A stretch of DNA of 64,000 nucleotides from Achatina immaculata (GCA_009760885.1 CM019702.1:49895925-49959924), one strand, 5' to 3'. Shown: positions 1 through 11,484, counted from the stretch's first letter. Numbers and translations are program-made. The notes: generated by a model from the sequence alone, not told the origin.

Positions 1-198
1 ATAGTTCTACGTTGAAAGTTGTATAACGTCTAAACTTAACACTACTTTGTCTGTGTTTCTGAATTTTGCACCCATTTAATGACTAAGTGCAGAAACTGGA
101 TAATGATCACTCAGCAATATAAGAGGGACAATGTATTCAGCGATGTTTTTCTGTTGGACTTTATTTACTGAAGTATCACATCATTTTTTAATCATAAT

Positions 199-432
199 CT
201 CTCTCTCTCTTTCTCTCTCTCTCCGAACCTTTAAGTGCCCAAGTCATATGGGACTTTCAGAAGGGTTTTCCACAAATGCCTGTCCTTTGCCTTTTTTCCT
301 GCCCTTGCCCAGGTGAGCCCTCTATAACTCAACATCCTCTCTGTGTTCTTCTCCATGCCTCCTATGGTCTACCCTTAATTCTGTTCCCCTGTGGTATCCA
401 CTTTAGTTGTATTTTTGGTGTTATTTTTTACT
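199..432 (-). mobile_element. LINE-D 3' fragment with GA-repeat tail
   Basis: Read on the minus strand, this is the decayed 3' end of a non-LTR retrotransposon ending in a (GA)n tail, which appears as CT repeats at about 199-222 on the plus strand. It aligns by eye with the better preserved copy at 61993-62250, whose product ends in a GRPKETWRRT-type C-terminus. The frame here is broken. It is 5'-truncated to under 250 bp. Everything left of it (1-198) shows nothing I recognise. Confidence 0.6.
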
Positions 433-529
433 TTCCTCAATAATTGCTGTCAGAGACTTCAGCTGTTTTTCTGTCAACAAGATTTTTTATTTCTTAATTC
501 TAATATAAGGTACATTAAAACAAGAATTA

Positions 530-590
530 CATTAATGGACATTACCAACATTAACGGACATTACCAACATTAACGGACATTACCATCGAC
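530..590. repeat. 19-bp tandem repeat, about 3 copies
   Basis: The unit ATTAACGGACATTACCAAC is repeated about three times with minor changes. The stretch from 591 to 882 around it contains no recognisable gene or element. Confidence 0.7.
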
Positions 591-882
591 AAAATAACAT
601 AAAAACTATATAAAATAATACACCTCCAGGCCTGTCTCTTTAACAGTCGCCAAGTGCTCGAATACAGTTATTTCCTTCCGCAATCCTCATAATTTTCGAA
701 CCTTTAGGTCTCCTGTCTACCAGACTCACTTAATTAACTCAAATCTGGTTTAAACGACGCAGAAAATATCCAACAGAACAACTTCAACCGGCGACTCATC
801 TAGAGAGCCTGTTCAGTTTCTCTCCCTATCGGCTTTGAGTTACTGGTTACACTTACCAGGTTTCTTGACTATGCTCCCACGT

Positions 883-1175
883 AAAATCTTGTTGTTCTAG
901 TGGTTTGGCTAACACTGGCCAAAATGCATTCAAAATCTTGCTGTTCTAGTGGTTTGGCTAACACTGGCCAAAATGCATTCAAAATCTTGTTGTTCTAGTG
1001 GTTTGGCTAACACTGGGCAAAATGCATTCAAAATCTTGTTGTTCTTGTGGTTTGGCTAATACTTTCCAAAATGCATTAAAAATCTTGTTGATCTAATGGT
1101 TTGGACAATACTTGCCAAACTGCATTCAAAATCTTGTTGATCTAGTGGTGTGGCTAATACTGGCCAAACTGCACT
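883..1175. repeat. 49-bp minisatellite, about 6 copies
   Basis: The unit begins AAAATCTTGTTGTTCTAGTG and ends at AATGCATTC, and runs head-to-tail about six times. The first three units are nearly identical and the last two are diverged (for example TGATCTA for TGTTCTA). The 67-codon minus-strand ORF overlapping its right end is not convincing coding sequence. From 1176 to 1739 I see only AT-rich sequence with a G-run at about 1422-1436. Confidence 0.8.
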
Positions 1176-1739
1176 CGACAATATGTGACTGAATAATGTT
1201 GATGTTGATGACATCTCTGCTACTCTGGTAGGTTTAGTGGTAATTTGTGACAACGCCACGAGGACTAGGTTACTCTAAGTTGAATCTAGACTTAGATATT
1301 CATCCACGTTATGAATCCGATGACTGTTATACATAAACTAGGCTACGAGATATACACTGCGGTCGTTCACATAATAATGGAACATACTGAGATATTTGCT
1401 TTTCTCACTTTGCTTTGTGGGGTGGGGGGGGGGGGGAATGAAATAACTCCACTGTACCATTGTTTATGTCCCACGCGGTGTCTTTATAGCAAGTTTTATT
1501 CATATCTGACCTCAAGTTGTCGTGGTTTTCATATGCGTGGAAGAAACATCTAAGGTCGAAACATAATACTGTCATATAAATGTAACAATAATACTTTTTT
1601 TTAAAAATTACAATATATAATATATTTTTAACTGATTAAAATTGTGCAAAATGTGATACTTGCACAGAAAGACAGATAGAAAAGTAGTCGAAGAGGAGAC
1701 TGGAAAGTGTCAAAGGTATCGATTAAGAAAGACTTATCG

Positions 1740-1895
1740 ATAGCAGTTTTAATGATCTCAACACTTTTAATATTCTTAGCATTCGTAATAGCCTTAGCAC
1801 TTTTAAAGGCTCCAGCACTTTGAATGGCCTAAGTAGGCGTAACAGACATCAATTTTAATGATATCAGCAGTTTTAATGGTCTCAGCAGTTCTAAT
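1740..1895. repeat. degenerate 20-25 bp tandem repeat
   Basis: Variants of a short phrase of the type CAGTTTTAATGATCTCAGCA recur six to eight times with much divergence. The array ends where an RTE-A 3' end begins, so the retrotransposon may have inserted beside or within it. Confidence 0.45.
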
Positions 1896-2391
1896 GATTT
1901 CATTCATGCATTCATTTGCATGTCCCTTGCGGAACTTTGCCTCTCAAACAGCACTCCTATAGGCCTCTCGGTTGTGAGCAAGGTGGCCTGCCGCTGATGC
2001 ATCCATTTGCAGATCGTCAACAATGTCTTGCAGCCATCTTCGTTTTCGTCTTCCTCTCTTTCTTTTTCCCATTATGCATCCTTCCAATACGGTCTTCTCT
2101 AAATTATCATGACGTTTAATGTGTTCAAAATATTTAAGTTTTCTCTCTTTAATCCTCTTTACTAGCCAGCCTTCTTCTATATTAAGCTCTTGTAGTATAG
2201 ATATATTTGTTCTTTTTTGTGTCCACGATATTTGGAGAACTCTTCTGTAACATTTACATTCAAAGGCATTTATGTGTTTCTCAGCTGTTTTGTTAAGTGT
2301 CCAAGTCTCATAGGCATATGTTGCGATGGGAAAGATGCATGCCCTTAAACATCTTATTTTTGTTGTTCTGTCTGCTCCTCTCCACAGAATG
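1896..2391 (-). mobile_element. RTE-A 3' fragment, 5'-truncated
   Basis: On the minus strand this encodes the C-terminal tail of an RTE-clade reverse transcriptase protein: YACETWTLNKTAEKH, then a WLVKRIKERK-type segment, then the GRPKRRW region, closing with GGGACATGCAAATGA and an ATTC-type tail at 1896-1915. The reading frame has stops and shifts. The same 3' end occurs at least ten times in the window. The catalytic domain is absent, so this copy is dead. Confidence 0.8.
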
Positions 2392-2500
2392 ATGAGTGCT
2401 GGAGAACTGCCCTCTTCCTGCCGAAGAGTCCTGAAGAAGTGCCCTGTTCCTGCTGATGAGTGCTAGAGAAGTGTCCTCTTCCTGCTGATGAGGGCTGGGC
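2392..2500. repeat. about 32-bp tandem repeat, 3-4 copies
   Basis: The phrase GATGAGTGCTAGAGAAGTGT and the following TCCTCTTCCTGCT recur three to four times with small changes. The array lies at the end of the mariner relic on its right. It appears to have grown out of that coding sequence, because the minus-strand translation repeats the phrase ALISR. Confidence 0.6.
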
Positions 2501-2800
2501 ATCGGGTGCGAAGAACATCATGCAGCCGTTTCATTTGCTCAGCTTACAGATTCCCGTTCCTGGAGCGACTAAATCGAACCAATTCGCAGTGCAGTGGGTC
2601 CTCGAAGTTTCACTAGATGCATGCATAACCTTCTTCTCGAACAGGCCTCGTCGGACAACCGCCTCTGCCACCTGGCCTGGCTGGAGTCACTGGGTAACTG
2701 TGTTGTGGTACCTTAGGAGAATCCATTTTTTCATCCCCAGTAACGAAACGGCAGAGAAACATTTTGTCGCGTGAGTCTGCCAACAGTTGAGGCAGAAGTC
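2495..2800 (-). pseudogene. mariner-type transposase relic
   Basis: Minus-strand translation gives FLCRFVTGDEK, then after a one-base shift KWI, then pieces matching the mariner pattern: PGQVAEAVVRRGLFEKKVM, followed in another frame by HCELVRFSR and AEQMKRLHDVLRTR. VTGDEKW surrounds the first or second catalytic aspartate of Tc1/mariner transposases. Several stops and at least two frameshifts make it non-functional. The downstream part with the last catalytic residue is missing and replaced by a short tandem repeat. Family assignment rests on recognising these motifs. From 2801 to 3240 there may be further decayed transposase sequence, plus G-runs at 2836-2850 and 3240-3250, but nothing I can assign. 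Confidence 0.6.
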
Positions 2801-3365
2801 AACACGTCTCTGTGCTTGGTGGGTGTGAGATCGTGGGGGGGGGGGGGGGGAACACGTCGAGACTGTCTGCTGCTGAAGCGAAGCTCTTGCAAATGCCGAC
2901 ACTTGGAGAAGTGCCAAGCTGGGCTGACAAGCGCCGGTATTTGGGACTGTCTTCAACAACTTGGTACAAGACATCATCGTTTTTGCTTGAGGGGCGTCCC
3001 GGCTTGGACTAATCTTTGTTATCGGTGTCCCCAGATCTGAAGCTCTGGAACTACTTCCTTGCAGTGCTACCATCAACTGTTCCTTCCCTTTTCACGCTAC
3101 AAATTTCACAGGCAGCGCCAGAGACCTTCAGCCCGTTCTTCTAATTTTGCCTCTAGTAGGACTGGAACAACAACCTTGCTGTCCGCCATGTTTATTTCTG
3201 CTGATACTTATCTCACAAGTGACTGACTAAAACTAAGTTGGGGGGGGGGGCGCGTTTTCAGAATGATGCAAATACATAACGTCAGCATGACGTTACAGTA
3301 CAACGTATAAAACTTAAATCTTCAATAAAAAATTAGGGTATTAAAAACGTGACGAATTTTTAACT

Positions 3366-3420
3366 CACCGAGCCCTATGTGACGTTTAACGGCACGGGAA
3401 GGATATATGATATAAGATAA
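3366..3420 (+). mobile_element. RTE-B 3' terminal stub
   Basis: Only the last 55 bp of RTE-B are present: GAGCCCTATGTGACGTTTAA, then GGCACGGGAAGGATA and the TAAGATA-type tail. The same terminus closes the long copy at 11485-12837. This is an extreme 5' truncation. Confidence 0.7.
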
Positions 3421-5204
3421 GAATAGTTCAAAGGATGTACGAAAATGAGAGCAGGAGTATAATGTTGTTCAGAGTCACTGGACCTTGACGAGTGATTTGG
3501 GTTGAAAATAAACTAGATTTAAGTTCATATGGTCAGCTGATTTGTGGGAGTGACAATGTGTTCTTGGGGATGAGCTGACTAATATATTTGTTGAGTAAGT
3601 AGTAAGTGGCGATGGTTCTAGAAAATGCATATTAGAAACTTGATAGAACATTCAGCTAACATCCGTTATGACTGTTTTACATGTTTTCTTTCCAACTGTA
3701 GGTCATAACAACGTGACATGACCCGTAAAGATTTTCAAGTGCTTTTGGGTATATCGAGATGTTAAAAGCTGACAATATATTCCGGAGAACTCTTGATGCT
3801 TCAATAGTAGGCGTTAAAGAGTTTAATATAAAGATATAGATATCTGGGTTGCTAATTTCGCAGTAGAATATCAAATCCAAGTACATCATTAAAGGGATAC
3901 ACCTTTAAAGATCAAAATGCACATAATTTTCAAATTAGTTTATTAAAAAACCAGATGCAAAAGGGCTAATTTGAATATGCAAATTCCTATAGGCAAATGT
4001 CGAATTTTTATTTCCTCAAGATTAAGATTCCAAATAACAAACTACAGGCCAACTACTCTAACAATCATTTTCCATAAATATAAAGATTCGGTTCAGTAAG
4101 AACTGCTTCAAACAAAACAAATCTAAACGTTCTTTACCAAATCTAGTTTAATGACACATTTAATGTAATTTTTAACTAAATCGGGCGTTTTGAATCCATT
4201 AATTACCCTTCAACTAATGCAGGTCCAGCATACTTTTATCTGAACAGTCTGTAACGGTATAGAATTTAACATTCAATTTAATCTGACTATTATGTACATT
4301 CTGGTACCTAATTTATTTGTCCAACCTAATATTCCGACTGATAAAAACACGCTTGCTTCTATTGGGTCTTTCCCCAGATTGGCATATGAACACGGGTGAG
4401 TTGCGAGTAGTCTGACTGGCAAGCACTTATGGTGTCTCATTAACAACCGGCTCGAAATTCATTAAGCTCGCTTCGTTCATTTAAATAAGGACGACATCCA
4501 GTGTGACAGCTTTAAATGTCAGGGAAAACTTTAAAGCCTCCTTTTCTGCCGAATCCTAGAACAACTATTAATAGGTGGAGAATTTAACAAAATTGTTTCT
4601 GGACTCCAGTCTCCAGCAGTTGCTTGCCATTAGAGACTGCTACACGTGGATTCACCGAAAATATTGAAACTACTAATTTACTCAGCAGACCTTGATGAAA
4701 TGTGACATATGTGATGAAACGTGACAAAAACAATGGTGAAATGTGACAAGCTCGATGAATTTTATTTTCTTGGATACAAGTTCATAGAAATAAGTCGAAG
4801 AGAAAATCTTTCAAATTTACACTGCTATTTGCCTTGCTTTAGTCAGCAGAGATTAAATTCTGTTGTCTGGTATTTTTATGACAGTAAAAAAAGCGGTTTA
4901 TTTCTGTTTAATTTCTCGAATATATTAATGCATAAAATATGTGTTTTTGAAGTTTTCCTTTCGCTGAAAACAGCTACATAAAACACATTGAAAGACTCAG
5001 TATTGTGATCAAAGAACTACAAATTAAATCACAACATATTAACAGAAAAATAACAGAAAATAACATCTTTCACATCTCAGTAAAATAGCAGTGACAATGA
5101 AATTACGATGTTCGTAAATTTAAATAGTTAAATAGTTTTTTAAAATAGAGACTGTACCTTTTAATTATATAGTTCATGGAGAAACTTTTTAAAATGTGCT
5201 AATT
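3421..5204. other. AT-rich intergenic, nothing recognised
   Basis: I found no ORF with credible coding character and no element end. There is a short run of GTGACA/GATGAA repeats at 4690-4760, and the 86-codon ORF at 4721-4981 starts in it and looks like chance. Confidence 0.5.
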
Positions 5205-5213
5205 GAGTGTTCA

Positions 5214-5497
5214 AGATACATCAAAAGACGTCGATGGGCCTATCTCGGCCATGTTCTCAGAATGGACGAAACCAGACTCCCTCGCCAGGCCCTCACATGG
5301 TCATCGAAAAGCAAAGAAAGCAAGGCAGGCCGAGGGAGACTCTATGTAGAACCATCATTAGAGAGAGTACAACTTTGGGATTCAAGTCCATCCAAGACCT
5401 ACAGCGGGCGGCGAGGAGTCGTCAGACATGGAAAGATATGATTTCCGCCATATGAGCCAATGCTGACCCTAAAGGAATGTCAATCAATCAATCAATA
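5214..5497 (+). mobile_element. LINE-E 3' fragment with 9-bp target duplication
   Basis: The plus strand encodes the C-terminus of a non-LTR reverse transcriptase protein: RRRWAYLGHVLRMDETRLPR, then in a shifted frame KQGRPRETLCRTIIRE and an SRQTWKDM segment. It ends in an (AATC)n tail at about 5478-5497. GAGTGTTCA flanks it at 5205-5213 and 5498-5506, an exact 9-bp target-site duplication, so both insertion ends are defined. One frameshift splits the protein. Confidence 0.8.
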
Positions 5498-5506
5498 GAG
5501 TGTTCA

Positions 5507-6767
5507 GAGCTGTTTTGTCTTTGTTTTAGTTAAAAAATAACAGGTAAATATAACTGAATAATAAAGAAACATTCAAGAGGCGTTGGCCCCTTCTTGTATG
5601 GTTACACAATTGCCTGTCATATCTTGGATATGATTTTCGTGACTTTCGTCTTCGTAGTTTGCAGGGCCTCACGATCCTGATTTATCATCCAAGCTTACAT
5701 TTGCCATTTCTTCTTCTATAAACTTCATTACACCAAGTCTCGACTACTAGTGCCAACAACATGATCACTATATGCTGCCTGCAGTCCTTAACGAAAGCAG
5801 TCGCCCCAGCAATGAGAAGCTCGATAACAGCACATCACTGAAACCGCACGTCTTGACAAGTTGTCAGTTCACCTAGATAGCGCGGGGTCTGCCAGAAGAT
5901 TCTCCCTTCCCCCTCCACCCCACCCCCTCCACCAGATTAGGGAATATTACACCTCGTATTTTTTTTTATTTAGACCTGAGACCATATCACGCAGAGTAAT
6001 ATGACAACATGGTGGCCAACAGATAATATGATTCGTGCAATTATAAACTGCATTGTCATTTAGGATAAGCTGGTGTCTCTTTAGGAATATATTATATTAT
6101 TTTAGTCTTTTAAATGTATATATGTGATGCATGCTTTTTTCTGTGGATTTTCTAAATTGTCATCTTTGAATAAATAAATATATAAGAATTAGCTGAATCA
6201 GCACTTTAATTTAAACTTTCAGCTAGGGGGAGGGGTGACTAACAGACTTAGACCACCGGTCTCTTCACGAAAGGTAAGAGCAGTAATCACTGAACTACAT
6301 ATGCTCAACACACAGTTTAAAAGGAAAAGTTACTTACACGGTGTGAATAAAAGTCACTCATATTAGCTGTCGCTACATCGTTTAGATTCTGTTTTAAAAT
6401 TTCAGAAAACAAGGAAGGGTCTTTACGGAAAACGAAAGGTGGAAAACCATTTTTAAGAAATGTAATTGACAAACCAAAACTAAACAGACTCTAGATTGTC
6501 AGAAACCATGAGGAACAGCTTTAGATGAATCAAACTATTCCTCCACATTTATTAAATGTAACTAACATTCAAAACCATTCACTTAAATCAACTTGATATA
6601 GTCTGTTAACTTTAACCGTTCTTCAGTTTTCTCAGTCGTGTCGACCATGACATGGATAATGTCAGCCTGCATTCCCCTCAGACAGCGGCACATCACAACA
6701 GAACTTATTGCAACAAATGTTCTGACGGAATAATGGCCTCATTCGTATCAATGGCATCTTTCATATT
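5507..6767. other. intergenic, nothing recognised
   Basis: AT-rich DNA with poly-C-rich patches near 5910-5930 and simple AT stretches. No coding or element signature was found. Confidence 0.5.
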
Positions 6768-7700
6768 AAGAAAATCAATCAATCAATCAAGTGCCGTGTC
6801 GTGTGGCGTCGGCGATCATTTCTCCCCACAATTCCCTGTCTTAGACTTGGTTATGAGATCCGCTGCTGACTTTCTTCCTAGCCACACTGACAGTCCATCT
6901 ATTAACTTCTTTCTCTGTCTTCCTCTGTCTCTTCTTCCCTCAATTTTTCCAATTGCTACAGTGTGCTCCATTGTTGCTCTTTTCAGAAAATGTCCTACAA
7001 ATCTCGCTTGTCTGCCTCTGATCTTTGCTATAATTTGCCTTTAAACTTCAGCCTCTCTCAAGACTTCATCTTTGCTTTTCTTAGCTGTCCATGGTACCTT
7101 AAACATCCTTCTTATGAACCACATTTCCATGCCCTCCATTTCTCTCTGCACTCTCTTATTCATGGACCATGCTTCACATCCATAAAGCAAACTTCGCTCG
7201 ATGTAACACTTATGTACTCGGAATCTTGTTTCCATTGATATGGATCTGTTGCACAAGATGTTTCTCATTTTCTGGAATGCTGACTTGGCCTGAGCACATC
7301 TGCTTTTTATTTCGTTGTGACATTTCCTATCATTCATTCATTCATTTGCATGTCCCTTGCGGAACTTTGCCTCCCAAACAGCACTCCTGTAGGCCTCTCG
7401 GTTGTGAGCAAGATGCCCTGCCGCTGATGCATCCATTTGGGTTTCTTGGTATATTTCCAGAAGATAGTTTACCATTGCTTTCCTTCTGGGTAGTGACTGT
7501 ACTAGTCATTGATCGTAGCCAATGTCCCTACAATGAGATCATCTGCCTACCCTCTTTGAATGGTGACCATAATCAACACTATCCATTATTTCTCATCAGC
7601 TGTTATAATTGTTCCTAAGTACTTGAATCTATCAACGTGTTTCAGTTCTGTACCATCGATGGTAATGCTACATTTTGGTGGTATTCTTGACTGAATTTTG
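6768..7700 (-). mobile_element. RTE-F fragment split by a later insertion
   Basis: Two minus-strand parts (7700-7586 and 7333-6768) form one RTE-clade fragment. The first reads into a KHVDRFKYLG-type segment. The second gives AQAKSAFQKMRNIL, LLYGCEAWSM and WFIRRMFKVPWTAKKS. In a later frame it gives a GKIEGRRSRGRQRKK C-terminus and a (GATT)n tail at about 6772-6795. The EN and RT domains are lost. A short RTE-A derivative sits inside it at 7334-7585. The related copy at 15617-17440 supplies the uninterrupted order. Confidence 0.75.
7334..7585 (-). mobile_element. internally deleted RTE-A (5' UTR joined to 3' end)
   Basis: Reading the minus strand, 7581-7440 matches 31133-30992, which is the 5' leader of the long RTE-A copy. 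7439-7334 matches the last about 105 bp of RTE-A including GGGACATGCAAATGA and the ATTC-type tail. The two parts meet at a TTTG(GG) sequence present in both parents. The result is a 250-bp element with no ORF that keeps both RTE termini, similar in logic to SINE-like derivatives of RTE elements. It interrupts an RTE-F fragment, with the partial flanks ATTTCCTATC and ATTTCTCATC. Confidence 0.7.
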
Positions 7701-8648
7701 AACTAATGAAACTATTTTGCAAATAGGGTGACGGCAAAGTATTTATGTCAGTTTGTCACAGTACTCTGCATAAATCTCCATTTGTTTGTAAATGTATTCT
7801 TTTTATCTGGCACATTTATTGCTTCATTAATTCACTTTATTCTCCTAAAATTTTCTGTTGTTTTTTTTTTCCATTTTGTCCCGGTTTATGACCTGCCTGA
7901 CAGAGAAACAGTCACCAGTTTATGCGACCTTCATTTGCTGCTGCATTTCAAGAAAAGAAGCCAGCGACGATCAGACAAAAAAACATTTTTGAAAGTGTAC
8001 AGAAGAGAAAGGAAAACAAAAGAGACTCGACAAAGAAATATACTATTCCAAAACACATATGCTTCTACTTAACGTCATACAAAGAGGAAAAAAAGAAATT
8101 ATATATACATACAAAATTACCCGAGGAAAAATGTCAGAAATATTCTACGCTTTAAATAGACTTTTGCCTGTCGTAGTGTGTTCTTTTCAACATAATACAC
8201 TGAGTATTTTTTAAATGATATATATTTTTTATCCGCCAAATGTATTTATTAAAATTCACGTCATAATCCGTTTCATTTCCAGAGAAAAGTAATTTATAGG
8301 AATAATCGCAACATTTAGCAGAAGATAATATCCAGAATACATATCTCTACCTGTGGCACTAATTAAGGGCTTTCCCGACAAGATGACTAAAAAAAAATAT
8401 TTATGTTACACATGACAGTTATTTAAAACACACCCTTACACAAACTAGAATGTAATAAAAAACTTCCTTACAGAAACTAGAATGTAATCATTAATAGTTT
8501 TACATCTTAATGACTATACATCGCAGTAATCTGTGTTTGTTGTTTGCCATCATGTGATGACTGCTCTTATAATGTTTCCGTGTCTTATTGACCGTCTTTT
8601 AAGTATTTTTTTCCTGGTTTTTCAAATTTAAATCCAAAGTACAATACA
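7701..8648. other. intergenic, nothing recognised
   Basis: Contains a 114-codon ORF at 7728-8072 with low-complexity, basic and hydrophobic content. I recognise no domain and regard it as chance. Confidence 0.5.
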
Positions 8649-8650
8649 TA

Positions 8651-9467
8651 TGCGAGAGTGAGTCAAAAAAATAACAGCAACTTTGCTCTGAAAATCTAAA
8701 TCGAGAAGTAATTGCGGTATACATATGTTATACCCTACCTCTTTACAAACATGTTTGCTGAATCACGGACGCCATTTTGGAAATATGACGTTAACAAATC
8801 AGATACAAATGACATCTCCTCTGGAAGTATGTTCGAAAGAAGACCAACGCGCATTTATTCTTTTCTTTGGTGGGGAGTTTGGGAAACCTGCAAGATATTT
8901 TTGGCAGAATGAAGAGACAATGTGGGAACGTGTGTGTATATCGCTTTGGCACAGTGGATGAGTGAAACAAGAAGTTTGAAAGTGGGGTTTCAGAATTTGG
9001 TGATCCAACTCGCCCCGGACTTCACACTGCTAATATGTCTGACACTTATACTGAAGTGGAATAAATAATACAAGAAAACCAGCTGGTAGCAATCGCTGAA
9101 GTGGATGTAAAATTGGAAATTAGTATTGGCTTACGGCACAACATTATTTCTGAAGTGCAGCAGTACTGAAAAGTCTCCGAAAGTGGGTGCCTAAAAAAAA
9201 ATTACGAATCTGAGTTTTGAGTATTTTCCACATCATGCACTTCCCTCAAAGAGGTGATGAAGAAGTTCAGTATCAACCATGGGATAAAAGAGGCAGTGTA
9301 TATGTGGCTGCACAGTCAGAAGTTTTCTCTAGGAATTCAGCCATTGGTGAAGTGCTGAGAGACCTGCATTGAAAATAGTGGAGACTACACTGGAATGTGA
9401 CATGGAGTTTATTTATACATGTTATGTTAATTAAAAATAGTGCAGTTACTTTTTAACTGACCTCGTA
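8651..9467 (+). mobile_element. mariner element, internally deleted, with TIRs
   Basis: The ends form terminal inverted repeats of about 30 bp: left TGCGAGAGTGAGTCAAAAAA, right (reverse complement) TACGAGGTCAGTTAAAAAGT. They are flanked by TA at 8649-8650 and 9468-9469, the mariner target dinucleotide. A start at 8809 gives MTSPLEVCSKEDQRAF, the N-terminal signature of a mariner transposase. Near the 3' end a frame reads EAVYMWLHSQ and ETCIENSGDY, the usual C-terminus. The element is about 820 bp against roughly 1.3 kb expected. The central DDD catalytic region is missing and stops abound, so it is non-autonomous. Confidence 0.8.
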
Positions 9468-9992
9468 TATGCATTTAATATTTAGCATTCCACATTCAAA
9501 ACATGTGAAAGCTATTATATTTGAATACATATCTAATCAGGTTTTTAGTATCGGATCAGGTCAGTCTGCAGCTACACGACAGTAAAATAAATTGCAGTTC
9601 TGTCGCTGTCCAGTTCTGAGTCACTTGTCACAGGCTAGGAGAAATATACAGAGGGAGACGTTCTGTTGCAGGCGGTCAACCTATCTTCAGATATTTAGAT
9701 TCCCAGAGAGTTACATAGTTCTTGTATTTCAAATGTTGTATCTTGTTCTTTCTTATCTCACTGGAACTGCCAGCAGATGTTCTTTGCAGTCGATGCACTG
9801 AAGCTGCTGAACCGCAACCCTTGTGCCTAATACTGCAAATACTGTTTTCAGACCGTGAGTGAAGATTAAAAAACAGGAAAAGTTGCAATGCTTCTTTAGC
9901 AGATATACGTTGCATGTGATTATAGTAAATCTTGTTGTAGCGGCCTACTTTCTGTCACTGACTTCGAAACTGCAATATTCTATAACTCCAGA
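9468..9992. other. 5' flank of receptor 1
   Basis: No element recognised. It should hold the promoter of the receptor gene at 9993, but I see no convincing TATA box or conserved block shared with the other receptors. Confidence 0.4.
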
Positions 9993-11036
9993 ATGACTGG
10001 TGTTGCTGAAGTATGTACTGGCCTTTACAGTAATAACACAACCATTAGTGTACTCACTCCTTTGATCAGTCATAGGTTGTATTTGTTCATAATGTCAATT
10101 AACTTGGGCATTGTTTGTCAAGTTATTGCCGTGTTTGGAGTGATAACAAATGTTTTAAATGTAATAATCTTCATTCGACAAGGTTTTTATGAGACCATAA
10201 ACATTAGCTTGCTAGCCCTCACTATATCAGATCTGCTTTCTATCTTGTTTATCATCTGGAATAATATTTGTTACGTTTCGGAATTTCGAGACAGTGATCT
10301 TGGTTTTGATCCGGACGATGTGTTGAGTGTAACAGGAGCGTGGCAGCACGTGGTATTTACCAGGACAACAGGATGGATAACCGCGTTCATTAGCATCGAG
10401 AGGTGCGTGTGTGTTATCCGCCCATTGAAAATCAAGACTATCTTCACACCAAGAAGACATGTTATCATCATGATTACAATATTTGGCGTTACTATAACTA
10501 GCGCTTCTCTATCGTTTCTTTTTGTTGGATTGGACTGGAGATTCTATCCAGAGATAAACAAAACGTTAATTGGAATAGTTTACCATCTGGACGTCTATGG
10601 ATCTTTGGTCACCAATTTCGCTTATGCCGTCAACGGAGTTTTCATACCCGTGTCATCTTTCCTAATTGTAGCAATCAGCACAGTTATTCTTGTAGTTAAA
10701 TTAAATCAGAGCTCAGCCTGGAGAAGTTATAACTCATCAGTCAAAAACCAGGAGAAACAAAAGTCAATGAAAAACCAGAGAGTGGCCAAGATGGTCATTT
10801 TGTTATCTACCATATTCATTGCCAGTTTCATTCCGGCTGTTGTCATCTTTATTGCAGGATGTGTAGAACCAGAACTGAGTTATTTTGGAATTTACAAAAA
10901 TACATTTATGGTCACCCTCTCTGTATCATTTACATGTGAGGTTATAAACTCCAGCACCAACATCTTCGTCTACTACACAATGAGCTCCAAGTACAGGAAG
11001 ACCTCCCAGGTTTTGTTCGCTATAAAACACTCTTGA
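9993..11036 (+). CDS. candidate chemosensory receptor 1, rhodopsin-like GPCR
   Basis: A single-exon gene for a 347-residue seven-helix receptor, probably a plasma-membrane chemoreceptor acting through G proteins; the ligand is unknown. Approximate helices: TM1 36-62 with N53, TM2 70-94 with SDLL, TM3 115-143 ending IERC (136-138), TM4 156-180, TM5 209-236, TM6 266-290 with FIPAV, TM7 304-329 with NSSTNIFVY. The N-terminus carries NNTT glycosylation sequons and no signal peptide. The start gives an N-terminal tail about three residues longer than that of its paralogues, which supports this ATG. Odd points: ERC replaces DRY, NIFVY replaces NPxxY, and there is no cysteine at the TM3 start or in ECL2. 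It is the most diverged of the four receptors. The C-tail is short and ends KHS. The match is to gastropod candidate chemosensory receptors by recognition. Confidence 0.85.
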   Translation: MTGVAEVCTGLYSNNTTISVLTPLISHRLYLFIMSINLGIVCQVIAVFGVITNVLNVIIFIRQGFYETINISLLALTISDLLSILFIIWNNICYVSEFRDSDLGFDPDDVLSVTGAWQHVVFTRTTGWITAFISIERCVCVIRPLKIKTIFTPRRHVIIMITIFGVTITSASLSFLFVGLDWRFYPEINKTLIGIVYHLDVYGSLVTNFAYAVNGVFIPVSSFLIVAISTVILVVKLNQSSAWRSYNSSVKNQEKQKSMKNQRVAKMVILLSTIFIASFIPAVVIFIAGCVEPELSYFGIYKNTFMVTLSVSFTCEVINSSTNIFVYYTMSSKYRKTSQVLFAIKHS

Positions 11037-11440
11037 AGAGAGTATCATTGTTTGTAGTGTATCTTATAAAGACAGCAAGCAATGTTTGACAGAAATCACT
11101 AATTTTAAATTTGAATTGTTTTTAAACAAAAGTCTTGAAAACTAATATAAACTTATACTTAAAACAATAAATCGTGTACAGCATTTTACGCGCATAAAAA
11201 CAATACACTTGATATTTTTATGCTATGTCGACTCTGAAAGCAACTGACAAATGTGTAAGCTGTGGAAAATTTCATATAGGCTTTGATATTTCGTTTAGAT
11301 GGCAATGTTGTGTGTTGAGAATAAAATTAAACTGTTTGAATATTTCGGAGAATTTCAAATGATTTTCACCTCTTTCTAAAACTTATAACGCAAATTGTTT
11401 TTTCTCTGGTACCAGGCTTTTGGATTTTCCCGGTGTAGCA
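11037..11440. other. 3' flank of receptor 1 with polyadenylation signal
   Basis: An AATAAA hexamer lies at 11166-11171, 130 bp after the stop codon, and is a plausible polyadenylation signal. The rest is AT-rich with no other feature. Confidence 0.45.
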
Positions 11441-11484
11441 TCCAGCAACAGTCGGCCATTATATTAACATCCAGCAATAGTCAT
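11441..11484. repeat. 29-bp satellite, left part
   Basis: About 1.5 units of CATCCAGCAATAGTCATCCA followed by TCTTATTAA-like sequence. The same unit resumes right of the RTE-B copy, so the satellite was split by that insertion. Confidence 0.65.

Noticed and set aside
2687..3076. 129-codon minus ORF
   Set aside because: Mostly in a frame different from the mariner relic it overlaps; it contains a polyproline from a G-run and only the KKWI stretch belongs to the transposase.
7728..8155. Overlapping 114- and 77-codon ORFs
   Set aside because: AT-driven, compositionally biased, no domain and no duplicate to test conservation.
10227..10471. Minus-strand ORFs inside receptor 1 (similar ones in receptors 2 and 3)
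   Set aside because: Antisense shadows of the conserved TM3 coding region.
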